NCBI RefSeq assembly: GCF_024170005.1
Contig: NZ_JALJXJ010000002.1
Span: 620,001 to 684,000, forward strand
Length of the DNA stretch: 64,000 nt
From: Azospirillum lipoferum
Lineage (GTDB): Bacteria > Pseudomonadota > Alphaproteobacteria > Azospirillales > Azospirillaceae
Direction: 5' to 3'
The notes under the pieces are model-generated. The model ran no database searches and was not told the origin of the DNA. It saw nothing but the letters and a program-made list of their open reading frames with translations. Both the position numbers and the translations under genes were made by a program. Positions 41,550 through 51,202 of the stretch are shown here, piece by piece (the stretch's first letter is position 1; the number at the start of each line of letters is the position of its first letter).

Positions 41550-42266
41550 TCAGCCTTCCCCGGTGAAGCAGCCGTTGCGGGCGGCGACCACCGCCACCTG
41601 GGTGCGGTTGCGTACGCCCAGCTTCTGCATGATGGCGCGCACATGCACCTTCACCGTGCCTTCCAGCACACCCAGGCCGCGGGCGATCTCCTTGTTGGAA
41701 TGGCCGGCCAGCAGCAGTTCGAAAACGTCGCGCTGACGGTCGGTCAGCCGGTCGAGGATGTCGTCGTTGCCACGCGGCCCGTCCGCCAGCGCCCCGTTCA
41801 GCACCGCGCGCGGCAGCGGCAGAAAGATGTCGCCGCTGAGCGCCAGCGAGATGGCATGCTCCAGCACTTCCGGCGGGCTGGTCTTCAGCACATAGCCGCG
41901 GGCACCCATGCGGACGCTGTCGACGATGTCAGCCACCTCGTCGGAGTTGGTGAGGATCAGGACCGGAACGTCGCCCAGCGTTTCCTTCAACCGGCGTAGC
42001 CCGGCGATGGCCCCACCTGCGTCCTCCTCCTCCCCGCGCGGCAGGCCCGGATCGTACAGGACAAGGGCCAGTTCGGGAGTCTGGCGGCCGATGTTCAGCG
42101 CTTCATCCAACGACCCGGCCTCCAGCACGCGCGTCCCGGGGTAGATTTCGCCGATGGACAGCGCGAAGCCATGGCGGACCATCGGCTGCTCGTCGACCAC
42201 CAGAAAAATCCGCGTGGGATTGCCCGCGCTACGCGAACCACCGCGCGCTTGAAGCTCGAACTCCAT
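41550..42266 (-). CDS. NarL/LuxR-type response regulator
   Basis: A 238-residue two-domain regulator. The receiver (about 18-135) has the acidic pair Asp25-Glu26, the phospho-acceptor Asp72 in LYDPGLP and Lys128 in GYVLKTS. The LuxR helix-turn-helix spans about 170-232 (LTDRQRDVFELLLAGHSNKEIARGLG). No histidine kinase is encoded nearby. It lies directly upstream of ureD on the same strand and divergent from a second regulator of the same type. Confidence 0.93.
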   Translation of the reverse strand: MEFELQARGGSRSAGNPTRIFLVVDEQPMVRHGFALSIGEIYPGTRVLEAGSLDEALNIGRQTPELALVLYDPGLPRGEEEDAGGAIAGLRRLKETLGDVPVLILTNSDEVADIVDSVRMGARGYVLKTSPPEVLEHAISLALSGDIFLPLPRAVLNGALADGPRGNDDILDRLTDRQRDVFELLLAGHSNKEIARGLGVLEGTVKVHVRAIMQKLGVRNRTQVAVVAARNGCFTGEG

Positions 42267-42655
42267 CGTGTCCCCTTATTCTCAGCGGACCACTCCTCAG
42301 TAGGGCCAAGAACACCAAAAAGCCCCAATGCGAAAGCGGTTCATTCGCGCCGCTTCATGGCGCAGCTACCCCTAAATATCGAATGAATGGATCTGCGTTC
42401 ATTTTCTCGCCAAATCCGATCTATTGGCTGTGACTTTCCTGGTCTCACCTTGCGCTGTTGGTTAATGAACCGTATAAATCATCCCGGCATGAAGCGTAAA
42501 GCCCGCTGTTCCGAACAATATTGTTCTAATTTTCTATGTTCGGAGTCTGCGTGGACCGGATCGACCGGTCCGGTCCTTACCCGGGATCTTTAGGCGCAGA
42601 CCAAAAGGGGGGATCGCCGCCGCCCGGAGAAGGGCGGCCCAGCGGAGGATGATCG
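42267..42655. other. Divergent intergenic region between two response regulators
   Basis: About 390 bases, more AT-rich than the surroundings, without a supportable gene. It contains a perfect 14-bp palindrome GAACAATATTGTTC at 42,513-42,526 and a 7-bp inverted repeat GGACCGG/CCGGTCC at 42,553-42,571. Both are candidate binding sites. The region must hold promoters for both regulators, but I could not single out reliable -35/-10 boxes. Confidence 0.6.
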
Positions 42656-43324
42656 ATGACGACATGGAATGTGATGCTGGTTGACCACGACCGGCTGTTT
42701 TCGGCGGCTCTGGCAACGTTGATCGGCGGCGGCCCCTTCCGGGTCAGCGCCCACGCGGCCAGCGCCGACGACGCGCTCGACCTGATCGCCGACAGCGAAG
42801 AACCTGACCTGATCGTGCTGGCGCTCCAGGACGGCATGCCCGAGGAGATTGCCGGCATCCGGCGCCTGCGCGACGGCACCTCCGCCCGGATCGCCGTGCT
42901 GGCCGACACCATCGCCGACCGCAGCCTGTCGCAGTCGCTGAAGGCCGGCGCCGATGCCTATCTGAACAAGAGCATGTCGAGCGAGAGCCTCTTGCGCTCC
43001 CTGCGGCTGGTGATGCTGGGCGAGGTGGTCTATCCGACCCATGTCGCCGGCCTGCTGATGGCCGCCGCCAACGAACGCCCGCAGCACCATCCGACTCCCA
43101 TCGCCATGCCGCCCAGCGGCGACCTGTCGAAACGCGAGGTGCAGATCCTGCGCTGCCTGCTGGCTGGCCAGTCGAACAAGGCCATCGCGCGCAACCTGCA
43201 CATCACGGAATCGACCGTGAAGATGCATTTCAAGAACGTGATGCGGAAGATCAACGCCCAGAACCGCACCCAGGCGGCGGTGTGGGCGATCCAGAACGGA
43301 CTGTCGCCGCTGGTGACGGCGTAG
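42656..43324 (+). CDS. LuxR-type regulator with degenerate receiver domain
   Basis: A 222-residue protein with the receiver/LuxR layout. The receiver keeps Asp10/Asp12 and Lys105 but the position of the phospho-acceptor aspartate is Ala56 (PDLIVLALQDGMP), with the nearest Asp (59) out of register. The LuxR helix-turn-helix (about 150-215: LSKREVQILRCLLAGQSNKAIARNL, split by length) looks intact, so DNA binding is expected without normal phosphorylation. The start has GGAGG-like AGCGGAGGATGATCG upstream. Divergent from a canonical regulator. Confidence 0.92.
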   Translation: MTTWNVMLVDHDRLFSAALATLIGGGPFRVSAHAASADDALDLIADSEEPDLIVLALQDGMPEEIAGIRRLRDGTSARIAVLADTIADRSLSQSLKAGADAYLNKSMSSESLLRSLRLVMLGEVVYPTHVAGLLMAAANERPQHHPTPIAMPPSGDLSKREVQILRCLLAGQSNKAIARNLHITESTVKMHFKNVMRKINAQNRTQAAVWAIQNGLSPLVTA

Positions 43325-43388
43325 CGTTCAGTCACCCGAGGCGACGGAGCGGCCCCCTCCATTCCCATGCTTTTTGCGTCGCCCGTGT

Positions 43389-43427
43389 CCCTCCCCCGCT
43401 TCGCGGGAGAGGGTCGGGGAGGGGGCA
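43389..43427. repeat. REP-like palindrome
   Basis: CCCTCCCCCG-CTTCG-CGGGAGAGGG followed by a GGGGAGGGGGC arm. Same family as elements at 37,982 and 47,618. Lies between two convergent genes and could act as a terminator. Confidence 0.65.
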
Positions 43428-43438
43428 TAAGCGCCCCC

Positions 43439-44011
43439 CTACTCCGCCGCGTGGCGATGGCCGGCATGGCGGCCTTCGCCGAACTCCTCAATCATCTTGC
43501 GGCAGAAGGCCGGAATGTCGTCGGGCTTGCGCGAGGTGACCAGGCCATGGTCGGTCACCACCTGCTCATCGACCCAGGTCGCACCCGCATTGCGCAGATC
43601 GGCCTGCAACGACGGCCAACTGGTCATGCGCTTGCCGCGCACGCCGTCGGCATCGATCAGCGTCCAGGGGCCGTGGCAGATTGCGGCGATGGGCCGGCCG
43701 GAAGTCACGAAGCTCTTCACGAACTCGATCGCCTTTGGCTCCAGCCTCAACGAATCCGGGTTCATGACACCGCCCGGAAGCAGCAGCGCATCGTAACGGC
43801 CGGCATCCGCCTGGTCCAGCCTCACGTCGACATCGACCATGTCGCCACGGTCATGGTGGTTCCAGCCCTGGATCTGCCCGCCCTTGGGTGCCACCACATG
43901 CACGGTGGCGCCGGCGTTGCGCAGGGCCTTCACCGGTTCAGTCAGCTCCACCTGTTCAAAGCCGTCGGTGGCGAGCACGGCCACGGTCTTTCCATCAAGC
44001 TTTCGAGCCAT
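43439..44011 (-). CDS. DJ-1/PfpI family protein (type 1 glutamine amidotransferase-like)
   Basis: A 190-residue PfpI/YhbO-like protein. The nucleophilic elbow cysteine is Cys112 in AICHGPWTLI and the supporting Glu19 lies in DGFEQVEL. Relatives act as general stress proteins, with glyoxalase or deglycase activity proposed. A GGAG site precedes the ATG. Its C-terminal tail is His-rich (GRHAGHRHAAE). Confidence 0.92.
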   Translation of the reverse strand: MARKLDGKTVAVLATDGFEQVELTEPVKALRNAGATVHVVAPKGGQIQGWNHHDRGDMVDVDVRLDQADAGRYDALLLPGGVMNPDSLRLEPKAIEFVKSFVTSGRPIAAICHGPWTLIDADGVRGKRMTSWPSLQADLRNAGATWVDEQVVTDHGLVTSRKPDDIPAFCRKMIEEFGEGRHAGHRHAAE

Positions 44012-44182
44012 GGAGAGGTCTCCTTCGCTGTTTGCCGCGCCTGAGCCCTTTTGCGCCGGGCTCACCGCGTGACCTATGCCGCAGCAACCGGATTACCCCT
44101 GGATGGTTCCCTGGGAACTGTCCCGCAATTCCCATGTTGATTGTGACATAGGAGACACACATCAGCGATGGGAGCCCGAATC

Positions 44183-44539
44183 ATGAGGTTCCAAACCCTG
44201 TTGGCCGGCCTTGCGCTGGCGGCTATCCTGCCCTTCGCCCAGATCGAGTCGGCCCAAGCGGCCGATCTGCGCACCGGCGACGATCTTGTCGGGCTGGAAG
44301 TGACCGGCCTGCTCGGTGAGGAATTAGGGCAGATCGTTTCCGTTTCGCCCAGCGCCGACGGCAAGGACCTCAGCATCCTGATCGAGGCCAGCGGCATGCT
44401 GGACGTCGGCCACCGCTTCTTCACCGTCCGCCGGTCGCAGTTGTCGCCGGGCGAGGACGAGGACACCATGACCTATAAGAAGACGGCGCAGGACGTGATC
44501 CGCCGCCTGCACGCCGATACCCAGGTCGCGGAACGCTGA
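44183..44539 (+). CDS. Small secreted PRC-barrel-like protein
   Basis: A 118-residue exported protein: signal peptide MRFQTLLAGLALAAILPFA with cleavage after SAQAA, then a PRC-barrel-like fold (GDDLVGLEVTGLLGEELGQIVSVSP). It resembles the barrel part of the protein at 34,313. The ATG chosen has GGGAG eight bases upstream; another ATG five codons earlier exists. Function unknown; it stands alone. Confidence 0.75.
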   Translation: MRFQTLLAGLALAAILPFAQIESAQAADLRTGDDLVGLEVTGLLGEELGQIVSVSPSADGKDLSILIEASGMLDVGHRFFTVRRSQLSPGEDEDTMTYKKTAQDVIRRLHADTQVAER

Positions 44540-44569
44540 CCCCAGCATTCCGCACCGGGGTAGAAACTG

Positions 44570-45040
44570 TCAGGCTGGTTCGTCAGGATGGCAGGGTTTG
44601 CAGCCGGTCGGCCAGGGCTCGCCCAGATCCTCCACCACCATGCGCCAGGACAGCCCGTCCAGGCGCACGCAGCCGCCACCGGCGAAATGCAGGGCGATTC
44701 CGCCCTCCACCGTTTCCATCGACAGCAGCTCCATGATCCGGCCGCGGTCCTTCAGGTCGAAGCCGCGTAGTTTGGCCCCGGTCACTCCCTCCACCCGCAG
44801 GCCACAATGGACCCGCTCATAGGGAGCCAAATCGTCATCGTCGGCAGCGGGACCGGGGCGCGCACGGTCGGCGGCCTCCCAGCGGAAGCGGTTGACGACC
44901 ATGACGAACCGCTTCTCGTCGGGTTGGAAGCACATGTCGCCGACCGGAAGGATGGCGTCCTGCAGGCAGGCGGAGACGACCTTCAGATCCTCCTCGTCTT
45001 CGGCAAGCAGGCGGATCGGGGTCATGGCTGAGGCCGTCAT
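44570..45040 (-). CDS. DUF2948 family protein
   Basis: A 156-residue protein starting MTASAMTPIRLLAEDEEDLKV (shortened here), matching the DUF2948 pattern: acidic N-terminus, DMCFQPDEKRFVMVVNRFRWE (in part) and WRMVVEDLGEPWPT at the end. It follows murA with 63 bases between, the order found in many alphaproteobacteria. Function unknown. Confidence 0.88.
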   Translation of the reverse strand: MTASAMTPIRLLAEDEEDLKVVSACLQDAILPVGDMCFQPDEKRFVMVVNRFRWEAADRARPGPAADDDDLAPYERVHCGLRVEGVTGAKLRGFDLKDRGRIMELLSMETVEGGIALHFAGGGCVRLDGLSWRMVVEDLGEPWPTGCKPCHPDEPA

Positions 45041-45103
45041 GTTCGGGGGCACCTCTCGGGAAAGGCCAACCTTGTGGGTATGGCGGAGGAGCACCCCCGC
45101 CGC

Positions 45104-46396
<1,293 letters not shown>

Positions 46397-46448
46397 GGAC
46401 CTGTTTCTTTCGCGGATGCGCTTCAGAAGGCGTTCAGATGAGGGGGAC

Positions 46449-47003
46449 TCAGAGCCGGGGCAGCGTGACGCCCTTCTGCCCCATGTATTTGCCGGACTTG
46501 TCGGCGTAGGACACCTCGCACACGCTGTCGCCCTTCAGGAACAGGAACTGGCACAGCCCCTCGTTCGCATAGACCTTGGCGGGCAGCGGGGTGGTGTTGG
46601 AGATTTCCAGCGTGACATGGCCCTCCCACTCCGGCTCCAGCGGCGTGACGTTCACGATCAGGCCGCAGCGGGCATAGGTGCTCTTGCCCAGGCAGATGAC
46701 CAGAACATCGCGCGGGATGCGGAAATACTCCACCGTGCGCGCCAGCGCGAAGCTGTTGGGCGGGATGATGCAGACGTCGGTCTTGCGGTCGACGAAGCTC
46801 GAATCGTCGAAGCGCTTCGGGTCGACGATGGCGTTGTCGACGTTGGTGAAGATCTTGAATTCGTCGGCGACCCGGGCGTCGTAGCCGTAGGACGACACGC
46901 CGTAGGAAATCACGCCTTCGCGCTTCTGGGTCTCGACGAAGGGCTCGATCATGCCCTTGGTCTCGGCCATCTCGCGGATCCAGCTGTCCGGCATGATGCC
47001 CAT
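46449..47003 (-). CDS. dcd: dCTP deaminase
   Basis: A 184-residue homotrimeric enzyme producing dUTP from dCTP for thymidylate synthesis. Family motifs include [38 protein letters not shown] (in part) with the catalytic Glu, and the C-terminal [14 protein letters not shown] chose ATG at 47,003 (MGIMPDSWI) with AAGGAG ten bases upstream. Confidence 0.96.
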   Translation of the reverse strand: MGIMPDSWIREMAETKGMIEPFVETQKREGVISYGVSSYGYDARVADEFKIFTNVDNAIVDPKRFDDSSFVDRKTDVCIIPPNSFALARTVEYFRIPRDVLVICLGKSTYARCGLIVNVTPLEPEWEGHVTLEISNTTPLPAKVYANEGLCQFLFLKGDSVCEVSYADKSGKYMGQKGVTLPRL

Positions 47004-47168
47004 CGCGGGGGTACTCCTTGGCGTATCGATTGGATGGAGGGGTCGTGAAGGCTGGTTTGTAGCCGAGCGCGCGGCGAGGCTCAAGAAAAGCCGGGCCGCT
47101 TGTGGCGCATGGACGGTTCTTTATCACGGCGCTGGTCTTCGGCGCCGCGGCGGCTAAGCTTCGCCCCC

Positions 47169-47609
47169 ATGAACCAGACGATGCAGCGCTTCACCCTGTC
47201 CGTGACGGACACCCCCGCCCCGACCGATCTGGCCCGTGTCTTCGACGGCTTGCGCGCCTACAACGAGGCCTCGCTCGGCCGTGCCTACGACCGCCGCGAC
47301 CTTGTGGTGGTCGCCCGCGATGCGGACGGCACGCTGAAGGGTGGGCTGGTCGGCTACACCAACTGGGATTGGCTGTATGTCGACCTGCTGTGGGTCGACG
47401 ACTCCACCCGCGGCAGCGGCCTCGGCGGCCGGCTGATGGCCGCAGCGGAGGCGGAGGCCAGGACGCGCGGCTGCCGCTGGTCGCGGCTCTACACCTACGA
47501 CTTCCAGGCGCCGGGTTTCTATCCGAAGCTTGGCTATGACGTGTGGGCGGAGATGGAGGGCTATCCGCCGGGGCACAAGCAGATCTGGTTCAGGAAGGAT
47601 TTGCTCTGA
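47169..47609 (+). CDS. GNAT family N-acetyltransferase
   Basis: A 146-residue acetyltransferase. The acetyl-CoA motif A is visible as LLWVDDSTRGSGLGGRLMAAAEAEA (R/Q-x-x-G-x-G/A form), with the C-terminal FYPKLGYDVWAEMEGYPPGH. Substrate unknown. Divergent from dcd; a REP-like palindrome follows the stop. Confidence 0.9.
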   Translation: MNQTMQRFTLSVTDTPAPTDLARVFDGLRAYNEASLGRAYDRRDLVVVARDADGTLKGGLVGYTNWDWLYVDLLWVDDSTRGSGLGGRLMAAAEAEARTRGCRWSRLYTYDFQAPGFYPKLGYDVWAEMEGYPPGHKQIWFRKDLL

Positions 47610-47617
47610 ACGAGAGG

Positions 47618-47641
47618 CCCCTCTCCCGGGTCGGGAGAGGG
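47618..47641. repeat. REP-like palindrome
   Basis: CCCCTCTCCCG-GGT-CGGGAGAGGG between two convergent stops. Third copy of the element family in this window; may serve as a bidirectional terminator. Confidence 0.65.
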
Positions 47642-47642
47642 A

Positions 47643-47795
47643 CTATTCCCCCCGCTGCCGTGCCTGCTCCTTGCGCTTGCGCAGATTCTCGCGCAGGCGG
47701 GCGGCGAGGCGCTCGTCGCGGGCCGACGGCTTCTGCTTCACCGGGGCCAGCGGCGGGGTCAACGGCGGGGTCAACGTCTCGGCGGTGTCGTCCAT
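47643..47795 (-). CDS. Small conserved basic protein (50 residues)
   Basis: A 50-residue protein, MDDTAETLTPPLTPPLAPVK then a basic helix ARDERLAARLRENLRKRKEQ. The pattern RDxRLAxxLRxNLRxRKxQAR is one I associate with small proteins annotated in many alphaproteobacteria. No known function; the C-terminal helix could bind nucleic acid. A direct repeat (PPLTPPLAP) occurs in the linker. Confidence 0.6.
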   Translation of the reverse strand: MDDTAETLTPPLTPPLAPVKQKPSARDERLAARLRENLRKRKEQARQRGE

Positions 47796-47830
47796 CGGCG
47801 CGGCTCCGCAGCTGGCCTCGATGGCCGGCC

Positions 47831-48169
47831 TCAGTGGTCGGAATGATGAAGGATCTGGTCGCGCAGGCCGGTGTCGTACTCGACGCCGGTGGCGGTCAGG
47901 ATCGCGGCGCCGGGAGTGCGCTTCACGATGCCCTTGCGCTCCAGGATGGTCCAGACGGCGTCGTTCTGCAGGCCGGTGGCATCCTTGGCGGCGACCACGG
48001 CATGGCCGAGGTGGAAGTGGTTGCCATGGGCATGCGGCAGGGCGGTGATCTGGAAGCCACCCTCCTCGTCCTCGGCCGGCTTGTTCTCCAACCGGGCGAT
48101 CTCCTGCAGCAGGGTCAGGGTGCGCAGCTGCAGCGGGTTCAGGTTCAGCGGATTCTTCTTCGGGGGCAT
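47831..48169 (-). CDS. Conserved hypothetical protein
   Basis: A 112-residue protein starting MPPKKNPLNLNPLQLRTLTL. The N-terminal half is helical; the middle has a His-rich HAHGNHFHLGHAVV segment and the C-terminal half resembles a small winged helix (NDAVWTILERKGIVKRTPG). Could bind metal or DNA, but no named family is recognised. The upstream ATG four codons earlier is an alternative start. Probably co-transcribed with the 50-residue protein. Confidence 0.7.
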   Translation of the reverse strand: MPPKKNPLNLNPLQLRTLTLLQEIARLENKPAEDEEGGFQITALPHAHGNHFHLGHAVVAAKDATGLQNDAVWTILERKGIVKRTPGAAILTATGVEYDTGLRDQILHHSDH

Positions 48170-48336
48170 CGATGGTCCCATCGGTCCTGATGTGTCGCGG
48201 TCGCGCAGTAGACCGGCAGGGCGGATCGGCTGTCAAGCGTGCGAACCGGTCACAAGATACTCGCGGATGGAGGCTGGCGCACCGGCCGCCGGTGGGGCAT
48301 AAGACCGACGGACCATAGTCATAAGGGTGTCGGACC

Positions 48337-49320
48337 ATGACCATCCTCGTCACCGGGGCCGCCGGCTTCATCGGATCGCATGTCGCGGCGGCCTTGCTCG
48401 ACCGCGGGGAAAGCGTGCTCGGCCTCGACAACCTGAACGACTATTACGCGGTGGCGCTGAAGGAGGCGCGGCTGGCCCGGCTGACCGGCCGCTCCGGCTT
48501 CCGCTTCATCAGGGCCGACATCTCCGACCGGAAGACGGTGGAGGGGCTGTGGCCCCAGTTCGCCGACGTGACCGGCGTGGTCCATCTGGCGGCCCAGCCG
48601 GGCGTGCGCTACTCCATCGAGAATCCCTATGCCTATGTCGACGCCAACGTCACCGGACAGGTGACTCTGCTGGAGGCGGCACGGCGCATGCCGGGCTTGC
48701 GGCATTTCGTCTACGCCTCGACCTCGTCGGTCTATGGCGCCAACCGCAAGATGCCCTTTTCGGTGGAGGATCGCGTCGACAGCCCGGTGTCGGTCTATGC
48801 CGCCACCAAGAAGGCGGCGGAGATGCTGGCCTTCACCTACAGCCATCTCTACCAGATGCCGATGACCGGCCTGCGCTTCTTCACCGTCTACGGCCCGTGG
48901 AGCCGTCCGGACATGGCGACCTGGCTGTTCGCCGACGCCATCACCGCCGGCCGGCCGATCCGCGTCTTCAACGGCGGCCTGATGAAGCGCGACTTCACCT
49001 ATATCGACGACATCGTCGCCGGCGTGCTGGCCGCCCTCGACCGCCCCGCCCCGGTCGATGCCGGGACCGGTGCCCCGCACCGCGTGTTCAACCTCGGCAA
49101 CAACCGGTGCGAGGAGCTGATGCGCTTCATCGGCGTGCTGGAACAGGCGATGGGACGCGAGGCGGTGAAGGTGATGGAGCCGATGCAGGCCGGCGACGTG
49201 CCGGAGACCGCCGCCGACATCGAACTGAGCCGTCAGGTGCTGGGCTTCGAACCGAAGACCCCGATCGAGATCGGCCTGCCGCGCTTCGTGGAGTGGTACA
49301 AGGGCTATCACAAGCTCTGA
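48337..49320 (+). CDS. NAD-dependent sugar-nucleotide epimerase (UDP-glucuronate 4-epimerase type)
   Basis: A 327-residue extended SDR. Nucleotide motif GAAGFIGSH at 7-15, catalytic Tyr154-x3-Lys158 in YAATK, and STSSVYG. The pattern NDYYAVALKEARL and FTVYGPWSRPDMA is characteristic of UDP-glucuronate 4-epimerases (CapI/LspL), giving UDP-galacturonate for surface polysaccharide. First gene of the polysaccharide cluster. Confidence 0.88.
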   Translation: MTILVTGAAGFIGSHVAAALLDRGESVLGLDNLNDYYAVALKEARLARLTGRSGFRFIRADISDRKTVEGLWPQFADVTGVVHLAAQPGVRYSIENPYAYVDANVTGQVTLLEAARRMPGLRHFVYASTSSVYGANRKMPFSVEDRVDSPVSVYAATKKAAEMLAFTYSHLYQMPMTGLRFFTVYGPWSRPDMATWLFADAITAGRPIRVFNGGLMKRDFTYIDDIVAGVLAALDRPAPVDAGTGAPHRVFNLGNNRCEELMRFIGVLEQAMGREAVKVMEPMQAGDVPETAADIELSRQVLGFEPKTPIEIGLPRFVEWYKGYHKL

Positions 49321-49352
49321 CCTACCCCTCCCCTCCACCACCCCGAGTCACT

Positions 49353-50357
49353 ATGAACTCCACCGCCTATTCGTCCGCGCTGATCGCCGTCTTCCTGCTG
49401 TGTCTGGCCGTCGGCTGGTACCTGTCGACGCGGGTGCTGCGCTATCTGCTCGCCAGCAGCATCATGGACATCCCGAACGAGCGGTCGAGCCATCAGGCAC
49501 CCACCCCGCGCGGCGGCGGATGGGCGGTGATGCTGACGGTGGTGCCGGTCTTCGCCATCACCGGAATCGCTTTCGGCCGGCCGCTGGAGACGGGCACGGT
49601 GCTGCTGGGCACCATGGCGCTGATGGGGGTGTCATGGATGGACGACCGCCGTACCCTGTCGCCGCTGCTGCGGCTGATGGTGCAGGCGCTGGCGGTTGCG
49701 TTCGGGCTGCTGGCGCTGCCGGCGGACCAGCTGGTCTGGCAGGGCTGGCTGCCCTGGGGGGTGGACCGGGCGGCGACGGCTTTCCTGTGGCTGTGGTTCG
49801 TCAACCTTTACAATTTCATGGACGGGATCGACGGGCTGGCCGGCAGCGAGACGATCCTGATCGGCGGCGGCGTGGCGCTGGTGTCGCTGGTGATGGGCGA
49901 TTTCGGGCTGACCGGAGTCGCCGGGGCGGCGCTGGCCGGAGCGGCGGCGGGATTCCTGACCCACAACTGGCGGCCGGCCCGCATGTTCATGGGCGATGTC
50001 GGCAGCATCCCGCTGGGCCATATCCTGGCCTTCCTGCTGGCCTCGCTGGCGGCCCGCGGCGATTGGGCGGCGGCACTGATCCTGCCCGCCTATTACCTGA
50101 CCGACGCCACCATCACGCTGCTGCGCCGGCTGCTGCGCGGCGAGAAGATCTGGCAGGCGCACCGCGAACATTTCTATCAAAAGGCCGCCAAGGGCGTCGG
50201 CCGGCATGACCGTGTGGTGCTGACCATCATCGGCTACAGCCTCGTCCTCATTGTCGCAGCTTTGGCCGCCGGCATTTTCGGCGCCTGGACACTGGCGCCG
50301 GGTGCAATCGCCGTCGTGCTGCTGCTGGCGACGCTCACGCGCATGTCGAAGGCCTGA
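49353..50357 (+). CDS. WecA/WbpL-like undecaprenyl-phosphate glycosyl-1-phosphate transferase
   Basis: A 334-residue polytopic membrane enzyme of the MraY/WecA superfamily with about ten hydrophobic segments. Asp97-Asp98 (WMDDRR) and NFMDGIDG at 154-161 are the catalytic and Mg-binding motifs, followed by the FMGDVGS motif. It starts O-antigen or similar glycans by moving a sugar phosphate onto undecaprenyl phosphate. The WbpV-like and WbpM-like genes nearby suggest a 6-deoxyhexosamine donor. Start ATG at MNSTAYSSAL. Confidence 0.88.
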   Translation: MNSTAYSSALIAVFLLCLAVGWYLSTRVLRYLLASSIMDIPNERSSHQAPTPRGGGWAVMLTVVPVFAITGIAFGRPLETGTVLLGTMALMGVSWMDDRRTLSPLLRLMVQALAVAFGLLALPADQLVWQGWLPWGVDRAATAFLWLWFVNLYNFMDGIDGLAGSETILIGGGVALVSLVMGDFGLTGVAGAALAGAAAGFLTHNWRPARMFMGDVGSIPLGHILAFLLASLAARGDWAAALILPAYYLTDATITLLRRLLRGEKIWQAHREHFYQKAAKGVGRHDRVVLTIIGYSLVLIVAALAAGIFGAWTLAPGAIAVVLLLATLTRMSKA

Positions 50358-50362
50358 TCCCG

Positions 50363-51202
50363 ATGACCTCCGCGTTTCTGGACCTGTCCGTCGTCCTCTA
50401 TCACCCTGATCCGGAGCTTCTGGCCCGCTCACTCGACACCATTGGCGCTGCCGCTGACCGGCTGGCGGAAGGAACCGGTGTGCAGACGCGGCTGTGGATC
50501 GTCGACAATGGTGCACCGGAGGGCGGCGATGCGGCGGCCAACCCGTTCCGGGCGCTGCTGAACCGTTATGCGGAGGCCGGCCGGCCGCCGGTGACGCTGA
50601 TCACCGGGCATGGCAATGTCGGCTATGGTGCCGGGCACAATCTGGCGATCCGGCGGGGCGACGCGCCCTATCACCTGATCCTGAACTACGACATCCTGCT
50701 GGAACCGGACGCGCTGCTGGCCGGCTGGCGCTATATGGAGGCACACCCGCGCACCGTGCTGCTGACGCCCAAGGTGTTCGGTCCGTCGGGAGAGCAGGAG
50801 TTCCTGTGCAAGCGGCGACCGACCGTGCTGGACCTGGGTCTGCGCGCCTTCGCCCCCGCTGCTGTCAAGCGGCTGTTCGCCCGGCGGCTCGACCGCTACG
50901 AGATGCGCGACGTCACCCGCGATGCCGTCGTCACCGGATTGGAGCAGGTCAGCGGCGCCTTCATGCTGTTCCGGCGCGACACGCTGACCCGGCTGAGCGG
51001 CTTCGATGACGGCTATTTCCTCTATTTCGAGGATTTCGACCTATCGCGCCGGGCGATGGCGCTGGGCGAGATCGCCTATGTGCCGGACGTGCGCATGGTG
51101 CATTTCGGCGGCAAGGCGGCGCGCAAGGGCAGCGCGCACATCCGCATGTTCGCCCGCTCCGCCCTACGCTTTTTCAACACCCACGGATGGCGGCTGGTCT
51201 GA
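50363..51202 (+). CDS. Family 2 glycosyltransferase
   Basis: A 279-residue GT-A enzyme. The donor site is seen as LILNYDILLEPDALLAGW (DxD replaced by a YDI-type metal motif) and the acceptor base region as GYFLYFEDFDLSRRAM, a rhamnosyltransferase-like pattern. Five bases after the WecA-like gene, so co-transcribed. Its 3' end overlaps the convergent glycosyltransferase gene by 39 bases. Confidence 0.88.
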   Translation: MTSAFLDLSVVLYHPDPELLARSLDTIGAAADRLAEGTGVQTRLWIVDNGAPEGGDAAANPFRALLNRYAEAGRPPVTLITGHGNVGYGAGHNLAIRRGDAPYHLILNYDILLEPDALLAGWRYMEAHPRTVLLTPKVFGPSGEQEFLCKRRPTVLDLGLRAFAPAAVKRLFARRLDRYEMRDVTRDAVVTGLEQVSGAFMLFRRDTLTRLSGFDDGYFLYFEDFDLSRRAMALGEIAYVPDVRMVHFGGKAARKGSAHIRMFARSALRFFNTHGWRLV

